From Pseudalkalibacillus salsuginis (lineage in GTDB: Bacteria > Bacillota > Bacilli > Bacillales > Fictibacillaceae), in contig NZ_JAKJHW010000002.1 of NCBI RefSeq assembly GCF_021646685.1, positions 682,001-746,000 on the forward strand: a DNA stretch of 64,000 nucleotides. Direction: 5' to 3'. Shown here piece by piece: positions 43,541 to 52,460 of the stretch. How positions within the stretch are numbered: position 1 is the first letter of the stretch; each line of letters opens with the position of its first letter. The notes below the pieces were generated by a model. That model was given only the letters and a program-made list of their open reading frames with translations. It did no database searches and was not told the DNA's origin. Made by a program: the position numbers and the translations under genes.

Positions 43541-43987
43541 ATGGAAAAACTCCTTTGGAGCATTGCCCTTCCTGGCTTTGGCCAGTTATTGAATGGCCAA
43601 TATCTAAAAGGGATCGTGTTCATCGCTCTAGAATTCATCATCAATGTGCAATCGAATTTTAATGAAGTCATCCTATTAAGTTTCAATGGTGAAATTGAAA
43701 CCGCGATTCAACATACAAATTTTGGCTGGCTGATGTTTTACCCGTGTCTCTATTTCTTTGCGATGTGGGATGCTTATAAAAATGCTGGTGGAGATAGAAA
43801 CCCCTATTCATATCTGCCTTTTGTCTTTATGGCCTACTGGGTCACCGTTGGCTTGATGTTTTCAGCGAAGGTCTCTTTATTTGGTGTGGTCTTAGGTCCC
43901 GTTTGGCTGCCTATGCTGTTTGTCATTCCAGGTTTGCTTACCGGATTCCTGATCCAAGTTCTATTATTGAAATTTATAACCCGCTAA
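43541..43987 (+). CDS. Small membrane protein, DUF5683/TM2-like
   Basis: The 148-residue protein has four hydrophobic helices. Its N-terminus ALPGFGQLLNGQYLKG is the P-G-x-G-Q-x-x-N-x-x-x-x-K-G motif of small membrane proteins related to TM2/DUF5683. The ATG is one base after the DUF3231 stop, with ribosome site AAAGGGAATTAAG, so the genes form an operon. The function is unknown. Confidence 0.7.
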   Translation: MEKLLWSIALPGFGQLLNGQYLKGIVFIALEFIINVQSNFNEVILLSFNGEIETAIQHTNFGWLMFYPCLYFFAMWDAYKNAGGDRNPYSYLPFVFMAYWVTVGLMFSAKVSLFGVVLGPVWLPMLFVIPGLLTGFLIQVLLLKFITR

Positions 43988-43989
43988 AA

Positions 43990-44030
43990 AGTACGAAAGG
44001 CCCTCTCATTCTTTGAGTGGACCTTTTTCC
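43990..44030. terminator. Bidirectional terminator between convergent genes
   Basis: AAAGG (43996-44000) pairs with CCTTT (44022-44026) with an inner CTCA/TGAG pairing, followed by TTCCTTTT on plus; A-rich sequence on the other side serves the minus strand. Confidence 0.6.
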
Positions 44031-44032
44031 TT

Positions 44033-45373
44033 TTAATCTGTATATGGGGGGATGCTTTGTCGGAAGCGGAAAGCATTCCTTGGATCCAGCTTCGTTTTTA
44101 CTTTTCTCAAACGATCGAAATTTTCCCCGTAATACGACTCGGGCCAATTTTTTATCGATAAATCAGGCCAGTTGACGTAATCACCTTTCGTATATGGTTC
44201 CATATGTTTTCGTAACGCGAGGACCCACTCGATATTTATACGTGCCTCATCACCGTCTTTCCATGTCGTGTTATATTCTTGTGCGATCAGTGCGTTCCGA
44301 TGACAATAGGCCGTGTCAGTCGGACGGACTTTTTGGACTGCCCCTGAAAGTGCCTGTTGCCAGATCTGAGCATCTTCGTTCGGTGCTAGTTCAAGGAATT
44401 TTTTCATGATTTTGATCCCTTTTTCGGGGATTGGTTCATACACGAATGAACCAGAACGCTTGAAATAAGAAGGAATGTTTCCGGCTGGGTAATTGAAATA
44501 GTCGAATGCTTTGTTGAATGGCAGCTCGGCGACTTGTACTTTCCGGGGTTCGGTCACTTTAATCAATGGCCGGATCAATTCGATCAGTTCTTCCTTCGGG
44601 CCAACGTATTGTCCTTCTGCAAGGATCAGGTTCTGACTCTTTGCTTTCAGCTCAATTGATGAAGTCAATTTGTTATCTGTAAACGGTGCCCAATTCTGCC
44701 ATACATCATAGACGGGTTCCAATTGGTCGAAGTCCCATTCCACTCGGAAGAGCGATACATCCTTGATCCGATGGACGCGGAACTTGAACAGGGTGACGAT
44801 TCCGAAGTTGCCCCCGCCACCTCCACAGCACGCCCAGAAAAGTTCTCTGTTTTTATATTTCGTTGCTTCGATAATTTCAGCTTCAGACTCTCCTTTCGGG
44901 ACGATCATACGGACACCGAGGAGGTTATCGCAGGTGAGACCGTGCAACCTTGATAAGTATCCGATCCCTCCCCCTAAGGTCAAGCCGGCTACTCCTACAC
45001 TGTACTCTGTACCAGCTGGTAATGCGAAACCATGCTCCCATAAGCTGTTATATACATTTCCTAAATCAGCCCCAGCCTCAATGAGAGCCGTTCTTTGAAA
45101 TCCATTCACCGAAACAGAGTTCATTTCACTGATATCAATGACAATCCCCTTGTTCAGAATCGAGAAATTTTGATAACTATGCCTGCCGCTCCTTACTCGG
45201 AAAGGGATATCATTTTCCCGTGCAAACTTCAATGCATTTAAGACATCTTTTTCCTCCTGACAAAATACGATTACCCCAGGGAATTTCGACTTGAACAGGT
45301 TAAGGTTCTTTCGGGCTTTTCTGTAGTCCGGATCATCCGGCAATACGATCCGCCCAGTCAATTCATTCTCCAT
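44033..45373 (-). CDS. FAD-linked oxidase, berberine-bridge type
   Basis: The 446-residue protein has an N-terminal FAD_binding_4 domain and a C-terminal BBE domain. RSGRHSY near residue 62 holds the His that binds FAD covalently (usually RSGGHSY). GLTCDNLLG near 145 holds the Cys that forms the second flavin bond in bicovalent members, so both links are available. The C-terminus YYGENFDRLRKVKTKLDPRNAF is the BBE motif. Relatives oxidise sugars or alkaloid-like substrates with O2. The ATG follows AAAGGAGAGAGAGG. The substrate is unknown. Confidence 0.9.
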   Translation of the reverse strand: MENELTGRIVLPDDPDYRKARKNLNLFKSKFPGVIVFCQEEKDVLNALKFARENDIPFRVRSGRHSYQNFSILNKGIVIDISEMNSVSVNGFQRTALIEAGADLGNVYNSLWEHGFALPAGTEYSVGVAGLTLGGGIGYLSRLHGLTCDNLLGVRMIVPKGESEAEIIEATKYKNRELFWACCGGGGGNFGIVTLFKFRVHRIKDVSLFRVEWDFDQLEPVYDVWQNWAPFTDNKLTSSIELKAKSQNLILAEGQYVGPKEELIELIRPLIKVTEPRKVQVAELPFNKAFDYFNYPAGNIPSYFKRSGSFVYEPIPEKGIKIMKKFLELAPNEDAQIWQQALSGAVQKVRPTDTAYCHRNALIAQEYNTTWKDGDEARINIEWVLALRKHMEPYTKGDYVNWPDLSIKNWPESYYGENFDRLRKVKTKLDPRNAFRFRQSIPPYTD

Positions 45374-45528
45374 CCTCTCTCTCCTTTAACTTGTCTTACA
45401 GCAGTATATGAAACCAGATTAGATGTGAAACGGCAGTAAAGATCGAACTTGAAAATAGGCACGTGGTATGGGAAATGTTGTTAATACATTAAAGAAACTT
45501 TATGATGGATATAAAGGAGGGATGTATA

Positions 45529-46437
45529 TTGATAATGAAACCGCGTGAGGAATCATTAGAATTAAAGATTATGAGGTCTTTACTTATCCGAATGGGTTTG
45601 CCTGGCCCAGATGAACTCTACTATTTGAACCTCAAGCAAGGATTTGAGGGCGAGTCAGAGTTCGATGATCGGATCGTACCACTTTTAGACGGACGGCTGG
45701 TCATCAATGATTTATTATTGGAGCACCATAACACCTTGTTCCAAATCGATTCGTTGATGATATCCACAAAGAGCATTTACCTTTTCGAAGTGAAAAATTA
45801 TTGTGGTGATTTTTATGTCGATGGAGAGAGATGGTACTCTATAGCCGGAAATGAAATAAAGAATCCGTTGCTGCAAGTTCAACGAAATGAATCGCTATTG
45901 CGACGGCTGCTTCAGGATCTAGGATGTAATATCCCTGTTGAAGCCTATCTTATTTTTGTCAACCCCGAATTCCATCTTTACCAAGCCCCCCTCAACCAGA
46001 ATATTATTTTTCCAACACAGCTTAATCGATTCCTTGAAAATACCAAGAAAAAAACCTCGCGATTGCAGGGTAACCATAAAAAAATTGCAGAGCAATTGTT
46101 GTCCCTTCATTTAACCGAAACCCCAAATTTCCGATTACCCGACTATCGTTATGAACAACTGAAAAAAGGGATTTATTGTCCTAGTTGTTTCGGGTTTTAT
46201 CAACAGAACACCAGACTCTACTTCTTTTGCGCTAAATGTGGAGAGAAAGAAGACTATGAAACTGCAGTTCTAAGATCTGTCCAAGAGTTCAAGCTGCTTT
46301 TTCCGGACGATAAGATCACGACAAACCAAATACATGAATGGTGTAAAATCACTAAGGAAAAAAAGAGCACCCGTAAAATTCTTTATAAGAACTATAAACA
46401 GGTAGGGCACGGAAAATCTTCTTATTATGTAAAGTGA
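45529..46437 (+). CDS. NERD domain protein with C-terminal zinc ribbon
   Basis: The start is taken as TTG 45529, seven bases after GGAGGG; ATG 45535 is an alternative. The protein of about 302 residues has a NERD (nuclease-related) domain: HHNTLFQIDSLMIS followed by LFEVKNYCGDFYV gives the D...E-x-K pattern of this nuclease fold, and QVQRNESLLRRLL follows. Near residue 205 a CxxC pair (YCPSC) and a second pair (FCAKC) form a zinc ribbon. Stand-alone NERD proteins are common in Bacillus; their role is unproven, possibly DNA processing or sensing. Confidence 0.85.
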   Translation: MIMKPREESLELKIMRSLLIRMGLPGPDELYYLNLKQGFEGESEFDDRIVPLLDGRLVINDLLLEHHNTLFQIDSLMISTKSIYLFEVKNYCGDFYVDGERWYSIAGNEIKNPLLQVQRNESLLRRLLQDLGCNIPVEAYLIFVNPEFHLYQAPLNQNIIFPTQLNRFLENTKKKTSRLQGNHKKIAEQLLSLHLTETPNFRLPDYRYEQLKKGIYCPSCFGFYQQNTRLYFFCAKCGEKEDYETAVLRSVQEFKLLFPDDKITTNQIHEWCKITKEKKSTRKILYKNYKQVGHGKSSYYVK

Positions 46438-46531
46438 ATTTTCATGAGTACATTATATTAAACTTTTTCCTTAATCATGGATCCTATGAGGCTATAATGA
46501 GTACCTTAACTCCGATATTGTTGCCCTTAAG

Positions 46532-46791
46532 GGTTCCATAAAGCCTGGTTGGGGATTTTATACCCGGTTTTGCTTCCCTTAAGGGTTCCATATAGCCTGG
46601 TTGGAGACCTTATACCCGGTTTTGCTTCCCTTAAGGGTTCCATATAGCCTGGTTGGGGACCTTATACACGGCTTAGCTTCCCTTAAGGGTTCCATATAGC
46701 CTGGTTGGGGACCTTATACCCGGTTTTGCTTCCCTTAAAGGTTCCATATAGCCTGGTTGGGGACCTTACACCCGGTTTTGCTTCCCTTAAG
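46532..46791. repeat. Five tandem 52-bp repeats
   Basis: Five units begin at 46532, 46584, 46636, 46688 and 46740, each exactly 52 bases and nearly identical. Each contains GGTTCCATA, GCCTGGTTGGGGACC, ATACCCGGTTTTGCTT and the palindrome CCCTTAAGGG at the junction. The array is flanked by related sequence: TACCTTAACTCCGAyATTG occurs before it (from 46501) and after it (from 46812). Confidence 0.92.
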
Positions 46792-46896
46792 GTTTCCATA
46801 AAGCTATTTGTATACCTTAACTCCGACATTGAAAACCCGTCTGCCCGTTCCTGATCATTTAGATCATAGTTGTTCCTCAGCTATAAAAAGACTAAA

Positions 46897-46924
46897 AAAA
46901 CTGAGAGGATTCCCCCTCAGTTTT
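46897..46924 (-). terminator. Terminator overlapping the FusB-type gene end
   Basis: AAAACTGAG (46897-46905) pairs with CTCAGTTTT (46916-46924), with a minus-strand T-run after it. The stem includes the stop codon region of the minus-strand gene. Confidence 0.75.
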
Positions 46925-47570
46925 GGTTCAGCAACGACACAAAATCGTTTAGTTTGGTTCTTGTCGTCATATTGTGGTTACATATTTGACTGTCCTTACA
47001 GATATAGTTCCCTCGGCTCAGATAGGTTTCTTTCCCGCTCTTTACTTTACACATGAACAGGCCGACTTCTTCATATCCGCCGCATAATGTGCAAATGCTT
47101 TTCCGATTGCTATCCTGGAAGGTTCCTTGAAATCCCTTCAGTTTCCCATCCACTTCAACGATAAGATACTTTCTGTTGGAACGGATATCATACCACCCTA
47201 TATAGGAAAGCTCTTTAAAATTGAATTCCTCGTGTGAAGGCATCTTTAGTTTTTTTGCCTTAGGAAACAATTTCTGAACGGTTTTTTCTGATATATTCCG
47301 AAATGGAATGACATACGCATTCAGTTCGTCAAGAAACCTCTCCGCTTCCGTTGCTTTTTCGATCTCAACCATCTCGTCAAGAAGTGGCTCCACTTTTTTA
47401 TCGATAGCAGAAAAAAGATTCAGTGATTTTTCCAACGAGCCATATTTCAAAGCTTTGAGGACATCCTTGTCTTTGACAGATGCATGTGCGCTTACCAGAT
47501 TCCGGACTTGAGCCCTGATAAAATTGAATTGATCAGGTCTGATGAATGGTTCATTATTTGTTTTGTTCAT
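46917..47570 (-). CDS. FusB/FusC-family EF-G-binding protein
   Basis: The 217-residue protein has an N-terminal helical bundle (1-80) and a C-terminal treble-clef-like zinc domain. SYIGWYDIRSNRKYLIVE, then CTLCGGYEEVGLFMC and GNYICKDSQICNHNM give the four-cysteine pattern of FusB-type proteins. These bind elongation factor G and free it from ribosomes stalled by fusidic acid. Chromosomal Bacillus homologues occur widely, so it need not be an acquired resistance gene. ATG 47570 follows AAGGAG. Confidence 0.88.
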   Translation of the reverse strand: MNKTNNEPFIRPDQFNFIRAQVRNLVSAHASVKDKDVLKALKYGSLEKSLNLFSAIDKKVEPLLDEMVEIEKATEAERFLDELNAYVIPFRNISEKTVQKLFPKAKKLKMPSHEEFNFKELSYIGWYDIRSNRKYLIVEVDGKLKGFQGTFQDSNRKSICTLCGGYEEVGLFMCKVKSGKETYLSRGNYICKDSQICNHNMTTRTKLNDFVSLLNQN

Positions 47571-47631
47571 TTCAGTTCAGCTCCTTATTTTTAATCGGAC
47601 AATCAATAAAATAAGGCGCAAAACCATGTTA

Positions 47632-47757
47632 TCAGGATCGACAGGCGATTAGTTCAAATTCCATCCCATACAAAGTATCGCCTTTCCCATAACAGGCTTT
47701 GCATGAGCTGCTGCAAATTCTGGCAAATGAATGCTGCTGTTCGCCATTATTTACCAC
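47632..47757 (-). CDS. Possible small Cys-rich protein
   Basis: A 41-residue frame starting at GTG 47757 contains ARICSSSCKACYGKG and ends IACRS; its C-x3-C-x2-C...C spacing looks like a small metal-binding or disulphide protein. A different frame, ATG 47747 to 47649, has the better placed ribosome site (GGGAGGTGG, six bases) but an unremarkable product. One of them may be real, or this may be a gene with a frameshift. The rest of the 390-bp gap 47571-47961 shows nothing. Confidence 0.35.
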   Translation of the reverse strand: MVNNGEQQHSFARICSSSCKACYGKGDTLYGMEFELIACRS

Positions 47758-47961
47758 CTCCCTAACTAACCATTATTATACAATAAATGAATTGAAAAGT
47801 GGAAACCCTGTCTTGAAACCTCGGTACTTGCGATTTTTAGAATAGGCATTCATGCATTGTACGTCACCAAATAATTGTTTGCATCCTAAAAGTGCAATCT
47901 CTTTTCTTTGTATTTATTTTTCTATAAAGTGGAATTAACTAATTTGTTAGGAGGAATCGTA

Positions 47962-48735
47962 ATGGACGCATTGTTCCGAAAAAGGATCGGGTTGTCTGAC
48001 GAGGAACCGATCACATTTGAGAAGCTGGATGAGATACTTGAAAAAACTGCACGGACCATCCCTTTTGAAAATCTACGGATCACCAATCAGGAAAAGTTTG
48101 ATATTACGAATGAATCGTTGATCGATAAAATGCTTGCCAGAAATGAGGGCGGGTTGTGCTACGAGTTGAATGGGCTGCTCTATCTTTTCCTGCTTGAAAA
48201 TGATTTCGATGTCACACTGGTACGCGGTGACGTATTCAATAGCGAAACTGGTGAATGGACGAATCTCGGCAGGACTCATGTTGCGATCATCCTCCGTCAC
48301 GGAGGCCAAGATTATCTTGTCGATACCGGATTTGGAGGCAATCTGCCATTAAAACCTGTTCCGATGAATGGCGTAGTCGTGACTTCATCCAACGGTCAAT
48401 TCAAAGTCGAAGCATCTACGAGTGATTACGGTGACTATGTTCTTATGTTAAAGCTCGCTCATAAGGACAATGACTGGCGCATCGGTTACGTGATCGACTC
48501 CAAAAGATCAGTGACAAGTCTGAGTGAATTCAATGAAATCCAAGAAGTGCTTATGGAAAACGAACGTTCACCATTCAACAAGGGACCGCTTCTTATGAAG
48601 TTCACCGACGAAGGAACGGTGTCTTTGACAGATAAGACCCTTACCCGCTGGATCAATGGAAAAGTCCACAAAGATAAAATATCGGAAAAAGCCTTCCTGG
48701 AGCACGTCCGAAAGATGTTTGGCATCATCAGCTGA
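47962..48735 (+). CDS. nat: Arylamine N-acetyltransferase
   Basis: The start is ATG 47962 (MDALFRKRIGLSDEEP), with AGGAGG seven bases upstream; the frame extends 18 codons upstream without reason. The 257-residue enzyme has the NAT catalytic triad: Cys66 in NEGGLCYELN, His106 in GRTHVAII and Asp121 in YLVDTGFGG. The N-terminal IPFENLRI is also diagnostic. It transfers acetyl from acetyl-CoA to arylamines and hydrazines in the cytosol. Confidence 0.93.
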   Translation: MDALFRKRIGLSDEEPITFEKLDEILEKTARTIPFENLRITNQEKFDITNESLIDKMLARNEGGLCYELNGLLYLFLLENDFDVTLVRGDVFNSETGEWTNLGRTHVAIILRHGGQDYLVDTGFGGNLPLKPVPMNGVVVTSSNGQFKVEASTSDYGDYVLMLKLAHKDNDWRIGYVIDSKRSVTSLSEFNEIQEVLMENERSPFNKGPLLMKFTDEGTVSLTDKTLTRWINGKVHKDKISEKAFLEHVRKMFGIIS

Positions 48736-48783
48736 ATCCTGGCAACCATTTCTCTCTAGCCCTTCTACACTCTTCTTCAAATT

Positions 48784-48833
48784 TTTACAATTTTCTAACA
48801 TTACCTTCAAACTCATTTGCTACGTTTGTTACA
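48784..48833 (+). promoter_or_regulatory. Pho-box array
   Basis: Hexamers resembling the PhoP consensus TTAACA repeat with exact 11-base periodicity: TTTACA (48784), CTAACA (48795), TTCAAA (48806), TTGCTA (48817, weak) and GTTACA (48828), each separated by 5 bases. They lie 39-88 bases upstream of the phosphatase start, and no good -35 is present, as expected for a PhoP-activated promoter. Confidence 0.75.
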
Positions 48834-48871
48834 TATTAGATGAATGGGAAAATAACGAAGGAGGAGTTACA

Positions 48872-50362
48872 ATGGGCAAACAAAGAGAACAAATGCTTAT
48901 GGGTAGGAAAGACTTTCTTAAGATGAGTGGGATGGGTATGGCTGCCCTGGCACTTGGTTCTGCAGGGATGACTGGTAACGCGACTAACGTCCTTGCAAAT
49001 ACGAAAGGTACATCACAATCCCCATACTCATTCAATGGTTTCGGTCCCCTAGTCAAAGATCCGGGTGGCGTGATCGACCTGCCGAAAGGATTTCAATACC
49101 GGATCCTCTCTGAGGAAGGGAAATCAATGACGAATGGTGCACCAATACCAGGTGATTTTGACGGAATGGCTGCCTTTCAAGGTCCTCAAAGTTCTACCAT
49201 TCTTGTACGAAATCATGAATTGAGCGGAACAGAGTCTGCAGTACCAGGTAAAAATCCATACAATCGTCTAGCACCAGGTGGGACGACTGCCTTGATCATC
49301 GGACCGGATCGCAAAGTACATAAAGAGTATGTCACCTCATCTGGTACGATGCAAAACTGCGCTGGAGGAGCAACTCCTTGGGGAACATGGCTCACATGTG
49401 AAGAAACACGTACCGATGGCCATGGGTATGTATTTGAAGTCATGCCCGACGATCCGGAAAACAAACTATCAAAAACACCGATCCGTGAGATGGGTTTCTT
49501 TTCACATGAAGCGACAGCCGTCGATCCAGCAACAGGAATCGTTTATCTTACAGAAGATGATTTCCGTGGAAAGATCGATCCAGACGATCCAGCTAATGAT
49601 GAGCGATCCAGCTTTCTATACAGGTACATTCCGAATGATCGGAGTCCAAAACCAGGCGCCCTGCAAAAAGGCGGGAAACTACAAGCTCTCGCGATTGAAG
49701 AAAAAACGAATCCAGATGCTGACTTCATGAACCCGGGGCAAAAATTCGGGGTAATCTGGAAAGATGTCAATAAAGAAGAGCCGCATGATGATGCGCTTAA
49801 TAGCGGATGTGTTCGGTTCAATCGTTTAGAAGGTGCTTATTTTGCAGGCGGGGTTTTCTGGTTTGATGATACGGCTGGAGGAGAAAAACGTCTCGGTCAA
49901 ATCTACCGCTATTTCCCTTCTACTGAAACGTTGGAGTTGTTTTACGAAGGGACTGAAGCAAATAAAATGGAAAGCCCTGATAATATCGTCATCACCCCTT
50001 GGGGCGACCTCATGTTTGCAGAGGATGGCCCTGGCGGTAACCGGGTGATGGGTATTACACCTGAAGGAGAAGTATATGCTTTTGCCAACAATCGGATAAA
50101 CAATTCCGAGTTTTGTGGACCGACCTTTTCACCAGATGGAAAAACCCTTTTCCTTAATATCCAGTCTCCTGGCCTCACCTTTGCCATTTGGGGTCCATTC
50201 GATTACAGAAACGCTGGACGCCAACGGCAAATGGGATACGCCGCTCCTCCAAGGAATTTCGCACCGAAATTGTCCCCTGAAATGTCTGAGATTGCAAGAC
50301 GAAGTGGTATATCGGAACTTGAAGCAGCCGCGTTCCTTCGACATGGGGTGAATCTGACATAG
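48872..50362 (+). CDS. PhoX-like alkaline phosphatase (DUF839), exported
   Basis: The start is ATG 48872 behind GAAGGAGGAG; the frame runs upstream into the nat gene without a signal. The 496-residue protein has a Tat-like signal, MGRKDFLKMSG followed by a hydrophobic stretch and a cleavage site near NVLA. The PhoX features are RNHEL, CAGGATPWGTWLTCEE, FSHEATAVDPATGIVYLTEDDF, and SPDNIVITPWGDLMFAEDG near the end. PhoX enzymes are monomeric Ca2+/Fe3+ phosphatases that release phosphate from organic esters outside the cell. The Tat motif has RK in place of RR. The Pho boxes upstream agree with a phosphate-starvation role. Confidence 0.9.
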   Translation: MGKQREQMLMGRKDFLKMSGMGMAALALGSAGMTGNATNVLANTKGTSQSPYSFNGFGPLVKDPGGVIDLPKGFQYRILSEEGKSMTNGAPIPGDFDGMAAFQGPQSSTILVRNHELSGTESAVPGKNPYNRLAPGGTTALIIGPDRKVHKEYVTSSGTMQNCAGGATPWGTWLTCEETRTDGHGYVFEVMPDDPENKLSKTPIREMGFFSHEATAVDPATGIVYLTEDDFRGKIDPDDPANDERSSFLYRYIPNDRSPKPGALQKGGKLQALAIEEKTNPDADFMNPGQKFGVIWKDVNKEEPHDDALNSGCVRFNRLEGAYFAGGVFWFDDTAGGEKRLGQIYRYFPSTETLELFYEGTEANKMESPDNIVITPWGDLMFAEDGPGGNRVMGITPEGEVYAFANNRINNSEFCGPTFSPDGKTLFLNIQSPGLTFAIWGPFDYRNAGRQRQMGYAAPPRNFAPKLSPEMSEIARRSGISELEAAAFLRHGVNLT

Positions 50363-50380
50363 TTTCATATTGATTTGATA

Positions 50381-50414
50381 AAAGGTTTGCTGAACTTGTC
50401 TTCAGCAAACCTTT
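50381..50414 (+). terminator. Rho-independent terminator
   Basis: AAAGGTTTGCTGAA (50381-50394) pairs perfectly with TTCAGCAAACCTTT (50401-50414) and continues into TTTCT. It serves the phosphatase gene and possibly the convergent SRPBCC gene. Confidence 0.9.
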
Positions 50415-50432
50415 TTCTATAGATGCGAAGCA

Positions 50433-51320
50433 CTATTTTGTTTGTCTAACCATTTTTTCCAGCTGTGCCTCGAGACGATCCAAGTTCTCTTCATTTGCCT
50501 TGTAGCAAAATTCTTTGATCTTTTTACATTCATCGGCTGATTCGAAGAGCATTCGCCAGGTCAACTCGGTTTTATCTTCCCTTTCCTCAAGGGTAACCGA
50601 TAGCAGGAATACATGAACCGGCTCCAAATGGCGAAGAACGATCCGTTCAGGTTCCACAACCTCGATAAAGACACTCTTATTTTCATAATCTACCCCGTTT
50701 GGACCGTGCATCGTATAACGCCAAACACCATCTGGGCCTATATCGAATTCGTGGAACGTATTCGTAAAATCCTTCGGCCCCCACCATTGCGCAAGATGTT
50801 CCGGGTCAGTGAACGCTCGGAACATCCTTTCGCGTGATACATCGAAAATTCGTGTATTCACGATTTCCCGGTCTGAAATCTCCGCACGTTGCAGCTCTTC
50901 ACCCAGATTGTCCAGCATGATCCTTGTTCCATGCTCACGAGAAGCTGCAGAATCATGGCCATCCAGAAACGCCCCCTGCTCGGTGTAGATCAGTTTTGTC
51001 CCTGATCCGGCAGGCTTGAACTCAACAGTTGATACTGATACGGAGATCCTCGTTTCTTCTTGATCCATCGTATAGGAGTAGACAATACGCTCATCCTGTA
51101 CGATCTCTTGATATTGGGCTTTAAAAGTGTAGACCGGTCCCCCTGATGGCCCGCCATGGTTCGTCTCCACTCCACCAACCTGAAAATCGAATTCATCTGC
51201 CCCTGCAAACCATTTTGCTTTGAAAGCAGGATCTGACCATGCGGCAAAAACTTGTGCAGGTGGAGCATTATAATTTTTTTCAATGACAAAGGTGTCATGG
51301 GTTGCAAATCGTTCACTCAT
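50433..51320 (-). CDS. Tandem SRPBCC (AHSA1-type) domain protein
   Basis: The 295-residue protein is two AHSA1-like START-fold domains in tandem. The first (about 8-145) opens FVIEKNYNAPPAQVFAAWSD; the second (about 150-292) opens RIFDVSRERMFRAFTDPEHLAQWWGP. Each forms a hydrophobic cavity. Single-domain relatives are common partners of ArsR or MerR regulators, and their ligands are mostly unknown. Its ATG overlaps the MerR gene stop (ATGA), so the two are co-translated. Confidence 0.88.
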   Translation of the reverse strand: MSERFATHDTFVIEKNYNAPPAQVFAAWSDPAFKAKWFAGADEFDFQVGGVETNHGGPSGGPVYTFKAQYQEIVQDERIVYSYTMDQEETRISVSVSTVEFKPAGSGTKLIYTEQGAFLDGHDSAASREHGTRIMLDNLGEELQRAEISDREIVNTRIFDVSRERMFRAFTDPEHLAQWWGPKDFTNTFHEFDIGPDGVWRYTMHGPNGVDYENKSVFIEVVEPERIVLRHLEPVHVFLLSVTLEEREDKTELTWRMLFESADECKKIKEFCYKANEENLDRLEAQLEKMVRQTK

Positions 51321-51826
51321 GATTGTTCCTCCTTTGGACCTGGATCTTTTACAAGGAAATCCTCCAAGCGATCCAAGTGGTTTTCCATATTTGTTTTTCG
51401 TCCAGTGAAATATTTTTCATGACTCTTTTTCATCATTCCGAACAGTTGCGTAAAATTTTCGACTGTCAACGGTTCCTTCATTTTCATGAGGTCTGACACA
51501 TTTTGTAATTCCTTCAACAACTTCTGCTGGATCCTGATATTTTCTTTAAGCCGGTCGATTTGAAGGGAAACGGCTTTTGCTGGATCATAACTTTTATCAG
51601 AGAGAATCGTTTTGATCTCCTCAAGTGACAGCCCTAAATCTTTCAAGGATAAAATCTGCTGCAGATGTGATAAATCGGTTTCGTCATACAGCCTATATCC
51701 TGAATCTGAATAACAGGATGGCGAGAGCAAACCGATCTGATCATAATATCTTAGTGTTCGAACCGTTATACCCGTCAACTCTGCCAGTTCCCCTACTTTC
51801 CAAACTACGTTATCTCCAATGATCAT
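51317..51826 (-). CDS. MerR family transcriptional regulator
   Basis: The 169-residue protein has an N-terminal MerR winged helix: KVGELAELTGITVRTLRYYDQIGLLSP, then GYRLYDETDLSHLQQI and LKDLGLSLEEIKTIL. A long dimerisation helix (about 90-125) and a short C-terminal tail without conserved cysteines follow, so it is not a metal sensor of the classic type. It probably controls the promoter ahead of itself and the coupled SRPBCC gene. Confidence 0.9.
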   Translation of the reverse strand: MIIGDNVVWKVGELAELTGITVRTLRYYDQIGLLSPSCYSDSGYRLYDETDLSHLQQILSLKDLGLSLEEIKTILSDKSYDPAKAVSLQIDRLKENIRIQQKLLKELQNVSDLMKMKEPLTVENFTQLFGMMKKSHEKYFTGRKTNMENHLDRLEDFLVKDPGPKEEQS

Positions 51827-52083
51827 CCCCTCATTTCGCGCGCTGGATTTACCGGTGATTCAACTATAAACCATTACGTCACGTAAGGCTCAAGCCATAT
51901 TTTTTCTGGTAAAAAAGGAATCGCGTCTATATTGGAGAATAGACTTTAATACCAAAAAACGATGGAAGGAGTGATGACTAATGTTCTATAAAAAAATCTG
52001 TACCAATGCTGATTATAAAATAACGAGTGAGGGTCATTCTTCCTGATCATGTCATTGATCCTCACAATACCAGGAGGATGAAA

Positions 52084-52455
52084 ATGAATTATCAATCCGT
52101 TATAAAAAAACATTTAAAAGCTATACAACAGAAGGATCTAGCGTCCTTTTCAAGGACATTATCCAAAATCGTAGATGTCAGCGTCGTCATGCCAAACGGA
52201 CATTTTGTTGAGGGATATGAAAAAGTGATCGATTTCCATAAAGATTGGTTTCAAGATCCTGACTGGACCTTTCAATACACCATGGTGAGAGAAGAAATAT
52301 CCAGAGATATGGGGTATAGCGTAGTGAAAGTCAATTATGATGACCGGGACCAGAACGGCGAACCCTACAACAAACAGTATTATCTGACATTAGTATTTCG
52401 CAAAATGACTGACTCATGGTATTTGGTACATGATCAAAATACCTTTATGAATTAA
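52084..52455 (+). CDS. NTF2-like (SnoaL/DUF4440-type) protein
   Basis: The start is taken as ATG 52084 (MNYQSVIKKHLKA), six bases after AGGAGG; ATG 52078 lies too close to that site. The product of about 123 residues has the cone-shaped NTF2-like pattern: a helix pair HLKAIQQKDLASFSRTL, VVMPNGHFVEGYEKVIDFHKDWF, and the terminal strands YYLTLVFRKMTDSWYLVHDQ. Such proteins may be isomerases or binding proteins. It stands alone. Confidence 0.75.
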   Translation: MNYQSVIKKHLKAIQQKDLASFSRTLSKIVDVSVVMPNGHFVEGYEKVIDFHKDWFQDPDWTFQYTMVREEISRDMGYSVVKVNYDDRDQNGEPYNKQYYLTLVFRKMTDSWYLVHDQNTFMN

Positions 52456-52460
52456 AAGGC

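Noticed and set aside
46532-46791. CRISPR array
   Set aside because: The units are contiguous 52-bp copies with no unique spacers and no cas genes nearby; it is an ordinary tandem repeat.
48656-48871. Long start for the PhoX-like protein overlapping the nat gene
   Set aside because: The extension contains the Pho boxes and ribosome site and would bury the Tat signal.
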